Origin: Perca fluviatilis
Taxonomy: Eukaryota > Chordata > Actinopteri > Perciformes > Percidae
DNA: 64,000 bases
Assembly (NCBI RefSeq): GCF_010015445.1
Contig: NC_053118.1
Span: 14,014,937-14,078,936 of the forward strand
Direction of reading: 5' to 3'
Each line of letters starts with the position of its first letter. The first letter of the stretch is position 1. Of this stretch, positions 1-42,670 are shown piece after piece. The position numbers and the translations under genes were made by a program. The notes beneath the pieces are model-generated. The model ran no database searches. It was not told where the DNA came from and saw only the letters and a list, made by a program, of their open reading frames with translations.

Positions 1-28884
<28,884 letters not shown>

Positions 28885-29197
28885 TGTCTACGGAGTATGA
28901 ACGAAAGACAGAAGGGGAAAGAGAGTCACACATTGAGGGGAGAATACAACTTCTCTTTGTTTTGCTTAACATGAATATAATCAACATATTTATATTTTCC
29001 CTGTTTCTAATGAGATACAACAAAGACACAGAATTGCTCAGAAATATAAAGCACACTTTCAGCAACACTTGCAATCGATCGTATACTAAAGGTCAGAGAT
29101 TAAAGAGAGAGAAAGGAGAGGTCCCACGCCTTTCCGGATCTTCCCGTAGTTTGGTGAAGAGATGTGTTCTTTACACTCTGTGAGTGTTGGCTTCATG

Positions 29198-29203
29198 AAT
29201 AAA
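29198..29203 (+). promoter_or_regulatory. poly(A) signal candidate (proximal)
   Basis: AATAAA about 310 bp after the csmd stop. A second copy is at 29284. Confidence 0.5.
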
Positions 29204-31180
29204 AGAGCCTCTGGCATTAAGATGAAAAATAGAGTATTTTATGCTCTGTTGTATAAATATAGAGGGGTTACTTCACAATGCCAAATAAAAGTTTAACTTT
29301 ATTCTTTTGAAGAAAGGAGCCCAAATCTAGACCCTATATTTTTATTTTTGTCTTAGTCTCACATTCATCCTAATGAATTATTTTTTCTTATAGAGGTAAG
29401 GAGCCTCTCAAATGTAAGTTGATCAATATCATCTTTATAGTCTATTTTTCAAGCAGTGGAGTGTTTGAGAGGAGATGAAGAAGTAGAGAAGAAACTGCCT
29501 CTCTATCAATAGTGGTTGTGCTGTAGCCTGTTTTAAAGTTATGTGGTCAATTATACCTCTTAATTGGATGGTACCTTCTGCTGAAATCCTCCTACAAAAT
29601 ATATGGCAAGGGATTTAATTACTGAAGTGCAGTAAAATATTTTGAGTGCCATTGGGAATGCTAGGGCTTTTATTGTTACAGTGCAGGTTCTTTACAAGAG
29701 ATATAGTCAACGTAAGGGTTTATTATCAAGTTGTGTGCAATGAATTGTTTTGAATGAGTTTTTGACAGAAATGTTGTTTAAGAATGAGAGATAAATTGCT
29801 GACTAGTCTGAGAGTCTAGTCAAGGCAAACTGTATTTCTCAGTATATTGGTCATGTGGGGCTGTACTCAAATCATCCATCTATTTAACATGTTCTTAAGT
29901 TAATGCAACTGTTATGAAAACAGATTTATTTTTAGTTAATATGATTTTCCAGCTCTTTTTGTGTCCCAAATGAACCAAATTTGGTGTGAATTAACCCCAG
30001 CCTTGACCCTGTATATATCACAGATCTCAAAGTAGGAGTTCCTTGCTTAGTTATTTCAGGTTTTATAGGATGACAAAGTTTAGAATACCTTCAGTGCACA
30101 GTACCTACAGTTGGCCAGGTTTCCCAGAAGTGTATTTAAGCCTGGATGTCGGTAAATTAAGTGCAAAGATGCGTCAGTGGGCAGTCTGAGGTCGGATGAA
30201 ACTAGTTGTCTTGTTTTATGTTGCTAAAAGGTTTGACATGCATTTGCCTTACTTTAGAGTAATTCCAAGACAGAGCAAGTGCAACTTCCACGCCATCTCT
30301 GTTTTTTCATAAACTAAGTGTTTGTGTTTCTGTACAAACTTTATTCTTTTGGGAAACCGTGCCTTAGTCAGTAAATTCTTAATCCGTACTCCTACTCTGA
30401 GACACTTTGTGAATACACGGCCCTGGCCTATTTCATTGACACACACTGATACAAATGGTTATTTCAGTGTCTTACTGAACCATCAGCTTCTGCCAACAAA
30501 TGTATAGTATAAATGAAAACAATTTGCACATTTAACATGAGCCACCATCAGTATTGTACTATCATCCAAGTCCATCCATGTTTTAAAAAAAAAATGAATT
30601 TGCCACTGTCATCAAATTTCTACATCATTGCAGTGCCTTGAATACTGTATGGGCATACATTTTTAAGGAAGGCATAACATTTATTGCATTAGTAGAACTG
30701 TACATCAATGTAATTTATCTGCACAGTTTGCAATGATTTAGCTGAGTGATGTCAGCTCTGGTGGTTTATCTAAGAGGTGTGTTTGCAAAAGCAGCTCATA
30801 CTTTCATACCTGTGCATGTTGGCAAAAAGTGATCCAGTATAGCAATTGCTGCTAAAGTACTTTGTACCACTATGTTGATTCCTGTCATTGCTGTTACATT
30901 TTGTACATTTATACAGTTTTGATACTTGATGGCATTCTTTGGCAAGATGTCTTGTGTTATCGGTATGTAATATATTTTGCGAGTTCATATTTCTTATGGA
31001 TGAGAAAAGAAATGCATCTGGTAAAAAACAGTATATACAGCAAGTCAGTCTCACATCAGACTCTGGAGTAGAGTAGAATGCTTTTAAATGTACCACACAA
31101 TTGTTATCCCAGTTAGAAACCTGTGTATATGAATATGTACATATTACAAAAGTTTTGTAAAGAGATATATTTTTTATGCA

Positions 31181-31186
31181 AATAAA
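31181..31186 (+). promoter_or_regulatory. poly(A) signal candidate (distal)
   Basis: AATAAA about 2.3 kb after the csmd stop, followed by GT/T-rich DNA. Confidence 0.55.
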
Positions 31187-33659
31187 GCATTTGTAAGTTA
31201 TTGAATATGTTGCGTAAAATTTCACATGTAAATGTCATGTAAGATCAAAAAATGTTTTGTATTTTTTCTTTATCAGCAATGTATAAATCCTTAATTTATA
31301 TATAAAATATAAAATAATGAAGTTCATGTTGCTATTCTTTTATTAATAGAGATGCCATTGGTTTAGTTTCCGATATGAAACGCTGCACTCTGCTCCAGTA
31401 TTTGCAGTGTAAGAAAAGCTGTTGCATTGTAGCAGAGAGCTTTTATCATTAAGTCTGCTGCTTCTCTCCGTTGCACCTTTTACAGATTTTTGTAATGAGT
31501 TTTCCACTTGCTGACCACTGCTTGCTTCAGCCAAAATAAGCAATGATATTATCTCTGTCCAAGGGACACTATATATTTAAAGACTGCCTGTAACAATGCA
31601 TTGTGGTCAGTAATCCTTGTTAACATTAGCATCTGGTGTGAGCAGAAATTCAGTCTCAACCTTTAAAACACGATTTAAAAGTAAAATGGTACTATAATTT
31701 GACTTCACATCATATGCATCTCCACGCATTCAAGAGCAATCAAACTGCAGCTCGTCTCTGCTGTGATGTGAGTCACATTTAACCTGCCTATCTCTGTCAC
31801 GAGATAAGATGAATTATGGTGTCCTTTATTTTTTAAAGTTTTTTTACAAATCTTCAGAGTGGGCAATTTTGATGATTGACGATTTATGGACCCTGGTAGA
31901 TGTACAGCTAGTGCTGCCAAAAAACAAGGCGATTTTTATGTACAATGTTGCATCATTTGAGGGAAAACATGAACCTGTTTTTTGCACAAAGAACAGAATT
32001 TACCATGACATGGTATCTACAGTATGTGCATTTGTAACTGAAAATGTATAACTGCAGAAAAGTGGTATGTCTGAAAAGAGTTTGTGGAAGTTATCTTATT
32101 TAAAGTCAAGTGTTCAAACAAATCAAAGTAGATTATCTGAAATTATAGAAAGTGGAACATCATTAGCTGGAAAATGGACTGGATTGAAATAGGGAGATAT
32201 TTGCCACAGTCATGGCAACATGAAGAGGTGACAGTTTGTCAGGGCATTATGTAACTGATCAAGATGAAGCTAATTACAGTGATCAAAGTAGAGACAATCA
32301 GCAAGGGAGTGACCGACATCACTGAACACTCGAAAGTATGAAGAGCCCCCCTAAAAATCAAACAACATGCACTTGACTGGCAGGAACAGGTTTGATTTCA
32401 GACTCGGGTTAAGCATATACTTTAAGGTCTAAGCCTGGGATTTGTGTATGGATTAGAAATATTTGCCAGAAGGATTTTCCATTGAAGTTACTCCGAAGCT
32501 TCATCAAGCAGATTCCACCCAAAGGGTGATGATGTAATATAAGCTGGTGTTAGGCTGAGATGGCAAGTAGGCTCAGGGGTGTTTGTTCAGCATGGGTGTT
32601 ATGCTCTGTGTAATGCACTAATAGCAAGAACTTCTAAACTCTGACTTTAACCCCCTGTTTGCTCTTAAAACGGCATATAGCTTCATCAGAGCTTTGGTTT
32701 CTGTGTCGGAAAATCCCTTGAGGAACCTCTAGGTGTTCAGCGGTGGGCTTCTGCTGCTGTTTGTACCATGTCATCCTACAAATTCTCAATTGAAATTTGG
32801 TGACTGAGCAGGTTAGTGCAGTAAGCTGATTTCACTGTCCTGTTCATGGAGGCATTTGTGGTCTGTTGGCGTGGGCATGTGCCTGCTGGAGAAAATCAAT
32901 TTGCAGAGGTGCATGTGCGGGTAAAATGAAGGGATGTTACTGGCTGCCTCTGATGTTCAGATACCCCGTGGCATTCCTCCACTTTCTTCAAGAGGCTGAA
33001 TGTGTGCTGTGAAATTACACCACACAACATCAACAGCCAGCAATATTGACACATTGCATGATAGATGGAAGCACCCACGGTTTTGTACATAACAATAGTT
33101 CTCACCCGCATAAAACAGGGACTCTTATTGATCTGAATGAGCACTGTTGACAGAATCCTCTAACCGGTGGAATTTTTCACTCCTCGTCCTGTATTGCAGT
33201 GTCTTGTGTTTACTGAGAGAAGCAGAAGTTATGAAGTTGTTGGTTTTCCACCCTCACGCGTGTCAAAGCATAATGAGTTGCGTGTGCTTCCATGGATTTT
33301 TTGGCTCTAATGTGATGGTTTGTTAGTTGACTAGCTTCTCTCTCGCTGCATATTTTAGTCTTTCACTAATGAGCCATTTTCCACCTCTCTGCTCTCATTG
33401 GCCAGATGTCCTCAGGGCGGTGGACTGTCCTTGATATAGATGGGAAGCTGTTGAGAAAGGAAAAACCCCCAGGACATATCAGTTGACACACTTAAATGCA
33501 TTAAAACCTATCTGAATGTCATGTCTTAATTGTCTCAGCACTTAAAAAAAAGGGTCCATATTTTACTCAGCATTTTTATCCGAGCATTTTCGACAAAAGC
33601 TTAAATTTCGATCTGGCAGATTTTTAAGAGCACGCTTTCCTAATGATTTGTGCACTAAG

Positions 33660-33744
33660 CTAGTCTGGCTATCACCAGACCAAGCTCAATCTTTTAAGAT
33701 TGAGATCAAATCGTCGGTAGATGGGGCTGGGTTTACCCAGTCTA
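33660..33744. mobile_element. 85-bp hairpin mini-MITE with 8-bp target duplication
   Basis: Flanked by exact GCACTAAG at 33652-33659 and 33745-33752. Ends are short imperfect inverted repeats (TAGTCTGG against TAGACTGG). It contains a stem CTCAATCTT..AAGATTGAG and two local hairpins (CTGGCTATCACCAG, CTGGGTTTACCCAG). The 8-bp duplication points to the hAT superfamily. No coding capacity. Confidence 0.7.
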
Positions 33745-34057
33745 GCACTAAGCATTTTCACGGCTCATAACAATGAAATTCATGTCTTGGATAATAAGAC
33801 TGAGATTTTAATATTCTGCGGAACGGTTTCCAAGAGCAGGACCTAGATGAGTTATACAGTTTAATATACTCTTTTTAATCTTAAAGTGGATAAATAATGT
33901 ACATTTCTCCATAACCATTTTAGCTAAATACATTTTTAACCCACAGATGAATCACATGGGTATTGGGAAATAGCCTACAGTAGATCGAGGAAGTCTCTGG
34001 TTGATATGAATTGAAGGATGTTAAACTGAGGTCTATGAGCACTATAATGAAAGCAAC

Positions 34058-34061
<4 letters not shown>

Positions 34062-34132
<71 letters not shown>
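34062..34132. repeat. (TG)n microsatellite, 71 bp
   Basis: A GT/TG run with a single C interruption. Confidence 0.97.
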
Positions 34133-34134
<2 letters not shown>

Positions 34135-34264
34135 ATTATCAGGCAGTTCTCATCATAGCAGGACGATGTCCCAACTACTGGGATATCATACTTTTAATTA
34201 CACTGTTATTTTTAGAAGCAAATGTGTTGCTAGATTTCTACCTAACCTTACCATAAAAACCTTA

Positions 34265-34510
34265 AAGGAATAGTTTGACATTTGAAATATTCTTATGTGC
34301 TTTATTGGCAAGTGTTGGATACCAGCTGTCTCATACCTTGTTGTCACTGTGAGGTTGCTAAGCAAAGACACCAAAAAGTTACTTTACCTAGCAAAAAAAT
34401 ATTAAATAGAAAACAACGCAACTTTTTTTATGGATGACACAAACATGGTATAAAATGTTAATTAGTGAGCTTTGGAGGTGCGGGTTTTTAGTCTTTATGA
34501 TAAGCTAATG
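34265..34510. repeat. probable teleost interspersed repeat
   Basis: AAGGAATAGTTTGACATTTG, then TTCTTATGTGCTTTATTGGC and, further on, TTTTTAGTCTTTATGATAAG match the layout of a frequent fish repeat as I remember it. The copy is diverged and its ends are unclear. Confidence 0.45.
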
Positions 34511-37500
34511 TGTTCCAATCATATAAACTAGTCTTCACAATAGATGTATGGATGGTAGGTGATGCTGTCAATACAAATGGCATTTTAATGAGTTGCATGC
34601 ACCGACCACTGCATCTCAACATCATCACTGATCATGTGTACATACAGAATCAATCACAATCGGAAACAATTCCTGTACCTGGCAGTTTTTAATATAGTGC
34701 TGTAGAGTCATATTGATATTTCACATTATTCCTGAGTACATTAACCATACTATCAATCATTTCAGAACATGGAGAGGTTGACAGCTCTAGGCTTAAGGCT
34801 TGATTAGATGATAACACGTAAGAATCACATTGTAGAACTCAATGTTAAAACATTAGAAAAAACATACCTGGGAGGGAAATTACAAATTCCAGCCTTGAGC
34901 CAGGTCCATAGCACGTTGATATATACTGTACAAACACAGTGTGAACACTAAAGCTCTTCTAGGCACATGACAAGTTTGATCTAATAGCTCACAGGGTGTC
35001 CAATTTAATAGCCCTCCTGTCTTCAGCAATTAATTGTGGAAATGTTCTAAATTAGGTTCTAATGCCTTGTGACACGTTCCTGAAGGAGGCAGATTCAGTT
35101 TGTTATGTGACATTAGCGTCTGTACACAACAGATTCTTGTTCTTTGAAAAAAAAAAAATACTTTTGACCAGACAATCGCATCTATCACATCCGACATTCT
35201 TCACTGCAGAAAATCACTTCTCCCACAAGGCAACTCCTTAAGACATCAAATTGGAGCTGGTAATGTACTCGGCTGTATGGAGGATGAGCCTTACAAAGGA
35301 CATGAGTGCAGTTTTAAAAACACACGGTGCAATATTGTAATTTCATCAGCTCTCAAAGCCTCAATCACTGCAGTCGTAAAAAAAAAACTCCTACGCTCCC
35401 TCTAAGAAAAATCCAGAAAAAAGAAACCCCACAACAGAACAGAGCAGCCTGCTTGTGATCACTCCGGCTTTTGAGTGAGTAATCGGGCTTCATAATTGAA
35501 ACAGCACATGTAATATTTTATTCAGGGGACCATAGCTACTGAACAACATTTCTGCGCTGTCCTTGTTTTCTTAAAAAACATATCTCACTTTACGTGGAAC
35601 AGTAATATTAAAAGGCAGTTCAAATGGTACACCGTTTTTATTTTGCATACAATTTTACAAGGAACTTGGCTTTACTGTGGCATTAAGTGCATTTGTACAG
35701 TGTCTACAGTCTTACAGTTTGTATTTAGAAACTTGGAACATCACAGAAAATGCAATCAAAAAACTTTTTTCAAACACTCTCACCTGATAGATGGAACCAG
35801 TGATTCACTCGCCTGTGTTTTGTCTGTTTTTGTCTCTCTTATGAATGAACACAACAAATGGTTTCCTGTCTTTGATTCTATCATAATATGCCCTTTAGAT
35901 CCCACCTGTGTATAGTACCCGGCACACAAGGACTCACTTTGAAAATAAAGATGTTCGCTGATCAGACTGTTGATACTGCAACATTTTGAGAGAGACAGGC
36001 AGAGAAAATCTGCAGTTATGAGCCTTAATTTAATATGAGACATTTCATCTCGTCAATGAAGGTTTGGGCATGATGTATAAACTCTCAGTTAAGGCCTGTG
36101 TTATAAATCAGAGGACATTGACATTTTGGATTTGTTATCATGCATGCTCTGCAAGAAGTGGAACTCATTTCAGTATAAAATGAAGAAGAGGGGAAAGTAT
36201 GCCACATATGATGCTATCGAAGCACATGATTGAGCACATTTGTCCTGCGAGGAATAATCACATGGGCTTCTGCTGATGTTAATGTGGCACAGTGGTGCCT
36301 GCAGCGCCTTCTTAAAGAGGACAGCTTAAGTTGTCCATTACACATCACACAGAGACAACTCGTGGCTGTGCATGGTAGGGATTTGTGTCAACTAAGCGGC
36401 AAGTCTAAGCACAGGTTTATTTATTTGAGTATTTAGTTAGTTAGCTTTTCCCTTCTTTAGCTCCATTCAGTGTTTTGCAACTAACCGTGAATTTCACTAC
36501 GTCCCAGTGGGAGGAGAGGCACTAGATGTGGTGTGTGAGTAGCTATTAAGGGGTGATGTGCAATTTTGGTGTCAAGGATCACTGGAAGTGTTTTGGATGC
36601 CCTCCTGCTCAGGCTAGGTCGCAAAATAGCACACAAAAACGAAGGCACAGCTGCATTCTGGGACTCAAAACCACATCAGCTTACAATCATTTTTGTGGAT
36701 AATATGGCAGGTTTAATCTATAAGAAGATAAATCTAAATCACTCATGCGATTAAACAGACTTTGAGCATTTTTCATTCAAGCTGTTTACTGTGCATAATG
36801 GCTCTGTATTATGGTGCTTGTATGCAACATAATGTATGAAGTGGGGAGTGCGGGGGCGGCTACATTCTCTTCAGATGTCAGACAATGTTTGATGGATGAC
36901 CCAAACTGTCCCTGCAGTCTGCTGCCACTTCTGTTTGGCTTTTAGCTAAATGTTGTTGAACCGTCTCTTTGGAACAGAGCAACATTGTAAGAACATGTGA
37001 AATCTTCTCCCAATCTAATTTCAATAAGAGCACAAATCTATTGACTTATGGCAGTCCTACAGAAGGGCATTGGATTCCTCTTGACTTATACTTTTGTCTG
37101 CTTCTGCTACAGATTAGCTATGTCACAAATTATCAGAGCTCACTGGTTTATAAAGAATGATTTGTTTGGCTTCGACTAACATTTGTCCTGTTATTGTCCA
37201 TTCCCTGTTCCTAAGCGTTTGGCATCTGGCCACAACATTTCCAAGAACGAGAGGTCACTCCTGAGCTTTGTGCCATTGTCTGGTTTTGCACCATTTACTA
37301 TTGATTGGCACAATTGACGCCATATAATGAAGGTCACTTGAAAACGATTTTAAAGTCATTGTCATAATCAGAAATGACAGTTTCTTTCTGCAGCCGAATT
37401 CTAATATAGTACAGCATTTAACAGCTGTTCCTAAATGAAAAGAAAACAGTAACTACAGCACGAAAACCACACTCTTTAGTGAGATATCCCCAATTGTTGG

Positions 37501-38297
37501 CAATATAACTGCAAAACACAAACTGACATGAAAGAGTTGCATAATGTCAATAAATGATATAATACATTATACAGTAAGTACCTGTAGTGTGAAATGTGGC
37601 ATCAAAAATATCAGCAAAGATGTACAGAAATGTCTTTGCTAAAAAGGCTTTGCAAGTATAAAGGAACCAGGTACGTATGTGCAAAATTGGCCTTGAGTTG
37701 TCAACCTTTACTTTACAGATGCAGACAACATTGTGTTGACTTGAATATGTGTGGCTGTCCTCATACCATAATTAATAGGAGGTGCCATGTAGGCTACTGG
37801 AATATGAATTTGCACATGCTGTTTTATTCTCTGTATCTCCCTGGAGAAAGTAAAAAAAAGAAAAACTCTTCTTCTCACTCGGATACTGCAGGTGTCCTGC
37901 TTTTTGTTCACTCACAGTTGGCACATAGCTGTTGGTACAAAAGAATAACTAGAAGCTGAAGTTGTTCTGTAGCCATACTGGTCTTCATCCTCTGCTTTGC
38001 TACAGATCCTTTGTCATCACAAAGAAAAGCTCATCATCCATAAGTGGTTGACAAGAAATAGAGGCTAGTCTGTCTGACACTTTGTCCTGTCAAGATATCT
38101 CTGCTGGCCAGGTTGCTATGGAGTTAACTTTGGATATTTATTGTTCTAAGAGGATTAGTAACTACTGGCTCGAATTTTTATGAAACTTGGATGGAAGGGT
38201 GTAGCATGGGCCAAGGAAGAACCCATTATATTTTGGAGCAGATTTAATTCAAAAAATATTTTTCAAATGTGGCCGGGTTTACATATTTACATTACAT

Positions 38298-38352
38298 ATT
38301 TTTCACTTTGGTTAACAATGCAAAATTATTTTTCACTTTGATTAACAATGCA
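38298..38352. repeat. two-copy tandem repeat (~33 bp unit)
   Basis: TTTTTCACTTTGGTTAACAA and TTTTTCACTTTGATTAACAA occur in adjacent units with one difference. Confidence 0.75.
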
Positions 38353-40684
38353 ATAATAGGGCATGTGACTTTAGCGGAAGTCTGCACTCTATTGTAGTTT
38401 CCAAATGATTTTGGGGAACACCGGATCTTTTGTTGAGTACCGCCACAAGGTCAAGATTTCCATTCTACCAAACATTTTGAAATTCTATATATCTGAAATA
38501 TCTCTGGAATTATCAAAATTACTTATTTCATGTTCAAGCTTCTCAGTCAGTTATTGTGTTTCATATGTTAAGTATTCTCAAAAACATTGCATTTTCAAGA
38601 CTAAATAAGAAGCAATAATCAAAGTTAAAGTTCAGAAAAAACTTCCTTACTATAGGCATGATTAATTAAGAGTTTAATATGCAACGACTGGGTGTGGTGG
38701 ACGTTAATTAATATCAAAAAGTTACGCACTAAAGCTTTAAATTCATATAATCCTTTTTATAGCTCCTACATAGGTGCAAAGCGAGAAAGGCTGACATTTG
38801 ACCAGTGGATGGTGGCAGCAGTGGTTCCTCTTGTCAGAGCCATACCAGCAATGGAATGCCACTGTCAGTTATTGTTCTGTGGTTGTCATGGCTTACGTGA
38901 AATCCATTTTCTCTGTTTGAATACATTCTGTCAGGGAAGAAAAGACCCAAACTAAAATCTTCTCAGCCCAGTTTTTGACAGGGACCATCTGACAGCAAAT
39001 GGCTACATGGCCTCTTGACATCCAACTGTCCTTGGACTGCCGACTGTCTTTCACAATGGCTTCATTTTTCTTTACACCAGTTTACAATTAGTTTACTCTT
39101 ATTGGCTTGATCATCTGCCAGATTTGTATAGATACAAATCACTAATTTGCCTCAAGGGGCACACTGTGAGGCATCCATATATTTTATCGTTACATTGATT
39201 TGTCTGTTCATATAGGAAGAACATTGTTTCTCCATTCAACATCATTAATATGTTTACAGTGCAAGCATTGCCTGTTTGCTCATTAGATTTCTGCTCATAC
39301 AGACATAAATAGTTATCTATCTGACTTGCATGGTGACAGAGAAATTATTATGGATTTTTCTTTTTGTGCATTTTTTGTAAACTTTTCTCTCTTCTCTGCA
39401 AAATTCATGTTGGTTTCTAAGGTCAAACTACATTCACAACTGTCATATATTATGCAAAGTATTTCACAAGTTCATCAGGTCATTCTTGCTCAGTCATTTG
39501 GTGACACTCTCCATATAAAATCCTAGCACTTTTAGGGATAGGTAAGAAGGATGAGACTTTTCCATGATGATGATAATGCATGCTTTCGAACCTGAGGGAT
39601 TTCATAGAGCTCCATTTGCTACATTTGACCTGGCAGCATGCACCCAGACTGTCAGACACTGCCATGGCTTCGATGAAACTTACCCTGAATCCATTCATGG
39701 CATCATGACACTCAACTCTGACTCAGCTCCAGCATCCCAAGCTCAGCATCCTAATATTGTCAGAAAAGTGAGCAGTCAGAAGATGTTCCGATCCATCTGG
39801 GATGGTTAGAGCAGACGTCTATAGACTCTAATTAACTGGCTTAGCTTCTGCAGTGAAAAACCTAGACCTTTTTTCATGTTTGGACAGAGAAACACAAAAA
39901 AGCGGTAATGCAATCAAATGCGTGTTAAATTGAGTCAGCACAGTCAAAATTCTTCCCAAAACAGTCTTATTTAAATCCAGTTAATTAATTCAGTTATTCC
40001 AAAGTTGCAGTACCTAATTTTAACAAAACCGTTTCATCATTGGAAGCCAGATCTCAAAGCATTTACAGATCTATCCAAGTAACAGATCAAGTTAAAATAA
40101 TTGGAGAGTAATTAGGGGCTAGATGTCGGTGATCCCTTAAAAACAGTCACACTTTGGATCTTGGTCAGCAATATGCGTTAGACTGAAAACAACTTGAAAA
40201 TTAAATTGGTGACTCAGCTGTCTGATTATTGTTAGTTGTTAGTGTTATTTTATTATCTTGCAATGTGGATGAATAATACAATAATGGCTTTCATTATCAG
40301 TGCGTGTGTTGTTATATATTCCACTTTTTGTTGGTAAAAAGTACCACAATGGTATGATAGCTTTATTTCGAACAAAATAGTTTTTAAAAGTTTGATGTCT
40401 CTTCAGAGTAAAAATGAGTCTGAGACGAGTTAAAACGAAAAGATTTCCGAAAGCCAGACATATTAGCATATTGTTATATTGTGCGTTTGCATCACTGTCT
40501 TCTCCTGAACACCTTTGACCTGTCCTAGAATAGGTTTAAAATTTGATTTTAATAACTGAGGCTATATAGATTAGTTTAATCGTAGGACCCATCATAAACA
40601 ACTTGGATTTCTCCTTCAAACTGAAATTCTCTTTCATATGTGTCTTACTGTCAATATTCAAATGTTGTTCCCATATGCACATAC

Positions 40685-41107
40685 CATAGACTGTATATAA
40701 AGATGGACAACACGTCTCCAATTCCTCCCACTGCACAAAATGCTGCCATCTTGTAAGCCAGATTCTGCGCAGTAATGATCGCCGGTGGAGCCCTCCCATA
40801 CACCCGCCCAACAAATCGCAAGTCAATCACAGCTGTCAATCATGACGTTACACACCTTTTTTTGTAGCATCAAATAACTAATAAAATCCAAACTTAATAG
40901 AAAAATGAACACAGTAAAAAAACATCAGCATGATAACACTACCTAAAATGACAGAAACCATCTTTGGGGAAAATGTATTTGACGTGATTTTGTTTGGCTT
41001 ATGTCCCATCCGTTAACATGGAGGGGGCATTATTTATGACCTTTACTGCAGCCAGCCACCAGGGGGGCAATCAAGATGTTTTTTTTCCTTCCATTACACA
41101 GTCTATG
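40685..41107. mobile_element. candidate MITE with CATAGACTGT ends
   Basis: The left end CATAGACTGTATATAA and right end ACAGTCTATG are inverted copies about 420 bp apart, and the interior resembles a dispersed repeat of fish genomes. Only about 10 bp of the ends match, and no target-site duplication was found. Confidence 0.5.
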
Positions 41108-42599
41108 CACCAAACCCTGGCACAGACAAGCACCATAATCTTTGCAGCTGTATGTATTAGCTAGTGTGCTAAAGAATAGAAAAATGAGTGACAATTAGTT
41201 CCCGGTGTCGTTAGCTTGCTAGACGTAGCTTTACCAACGTAAGCTAGTCTAGAAGCAGCAATACTCCACTGTTTGGAGACAGGCCAGAGTAGCACAAATA
41301 AACACTTCTGATGAAGGCAGTCAGAACAGCATCTGCCACAACTAGCGCCTGGTGACGGAAGCATCCGGTCTGGTCTGAGGAGACTTTAGCTAATTAGGCT
41401 TGAGAGCCGGTAAAGATTAACTTGGCTTCTGACAGCTCACTCATGCTACTCAGAGAACCGGGGTTTTGCAAGTAAAGTTAAGTGCCGTAGTTGTTTTAAA
41501 AGGAAATACAGAATGAAATATTTGAATAATTTAAGTTTCCACACTTTGAACCTGTGTATTTTGTTAAATCTGCTGTATTAGGCGTCCCACTGTAATAGCA
41601 TTAGGCCTATTTAAAACTGGATCTGTGAGTTAACTTACTTCACAGATCCGAAGTGATGTCAGAGATGACTTCTTAATTTCCCTTTTAATATGGTTATTTC
41701 AGAGACAAATTGTGACAAAGCCACAGATTAAACTTTATTACCCCAGACCATTTGAATGAGTGTGATTTAGGTATGTCTGCAACGGTACAAGTTGAGTATG
41801 ATACACAATCAATTAAGCTCCTCGTTAAACATATTTAGGCAGAAGTTTCTTGGAGATTATTTATAATTCAGTAATGGAGTGCTCATTGTAGACACAGCTA
41901 ATGTAAACTCTGACTCTAATAAGGATAAATCTATCTGCAGTTTTGTGCTCTCTGCTACAGTTGTGTAATACATTAAATCAACTACAGATAACAGTCATTT
42001 ATTCACTTAATTATGTCCATTGACTTAGATTGACTGCAGCTGGGCCTTTTGTATTGCACTCTCTTGCTAAGCAAGATAATGCAAGTCATTCTGAGAACTA
42101 ATGCAACACTGATTTGGCCCTCATAGTAAATCAACATGTTGTGTCGGGATTGTTCATTTTACTGAAAAAATAAGCATTGCTTGACACAGCTGGATAGTGC
42201 AGCCTTTCATTATTTACAGTGGCACGTGCAGTCCCAGCGTGCACAGCGAGTCATTGTAGATCTCTCCCATCAGCCATACATCCTGCTGAAATTCTACATT
42301 AGCAGCTTCAGGAGGGTTGTAAATTAGAAATGAAGAGGCACGTAGTGACAGAGACCTCCAGACTGGCACTGGGCACTGGGGCTCTCTGAGGCCCCACACA
42401 AACCACCATTTCAATTCTCCAAATAAATCCTTCTGTGGCCCGATTGGCCGGGAAGCAATAATTCGCAACTGCATGCAGTGGAAAGAGAGACTCACATGAT
42501 GGCTACATCGCTCCTTCTCCAGCAATACCAGAACACTGCCCGCTGTGATCCTCAGTCCCAAAAGCCCCAAAGAGCATCGTAGCAGTCAGACAAAACAGA

Positions 42600-42637
42600 G
42601 CTGTCACAGTCTGCACCGAGACCGAGATCAGACTCTA

Positions 42638-42670
<33 letters not shown>

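Larger units (their letters stand above)
28885..31205 (+). other. csmd3: csmd 3' UTR (predicted)
   Basis: The transcript continues after the TGA. AATAAA hexamers are at 29198-29203, 29284-29289 and 31181-31186. The last is followed by a T/G-rich stretch and is the likely main site for a 2.3-kb UTR; the first two would give short isoforms. The 151-codon antisense ORF here is AT-rich and judged chance. Confidence 0.6.

Noticed and set aside
30770..31225. 151-codon antisense ORF in the csmd 3' UTR
   Set aside because: AT-rich, Cys/Tyr/Asn-heavy composition with no domain; lies opposite a predicted UTR and overlaps its poly(A) signal. Probably chance.
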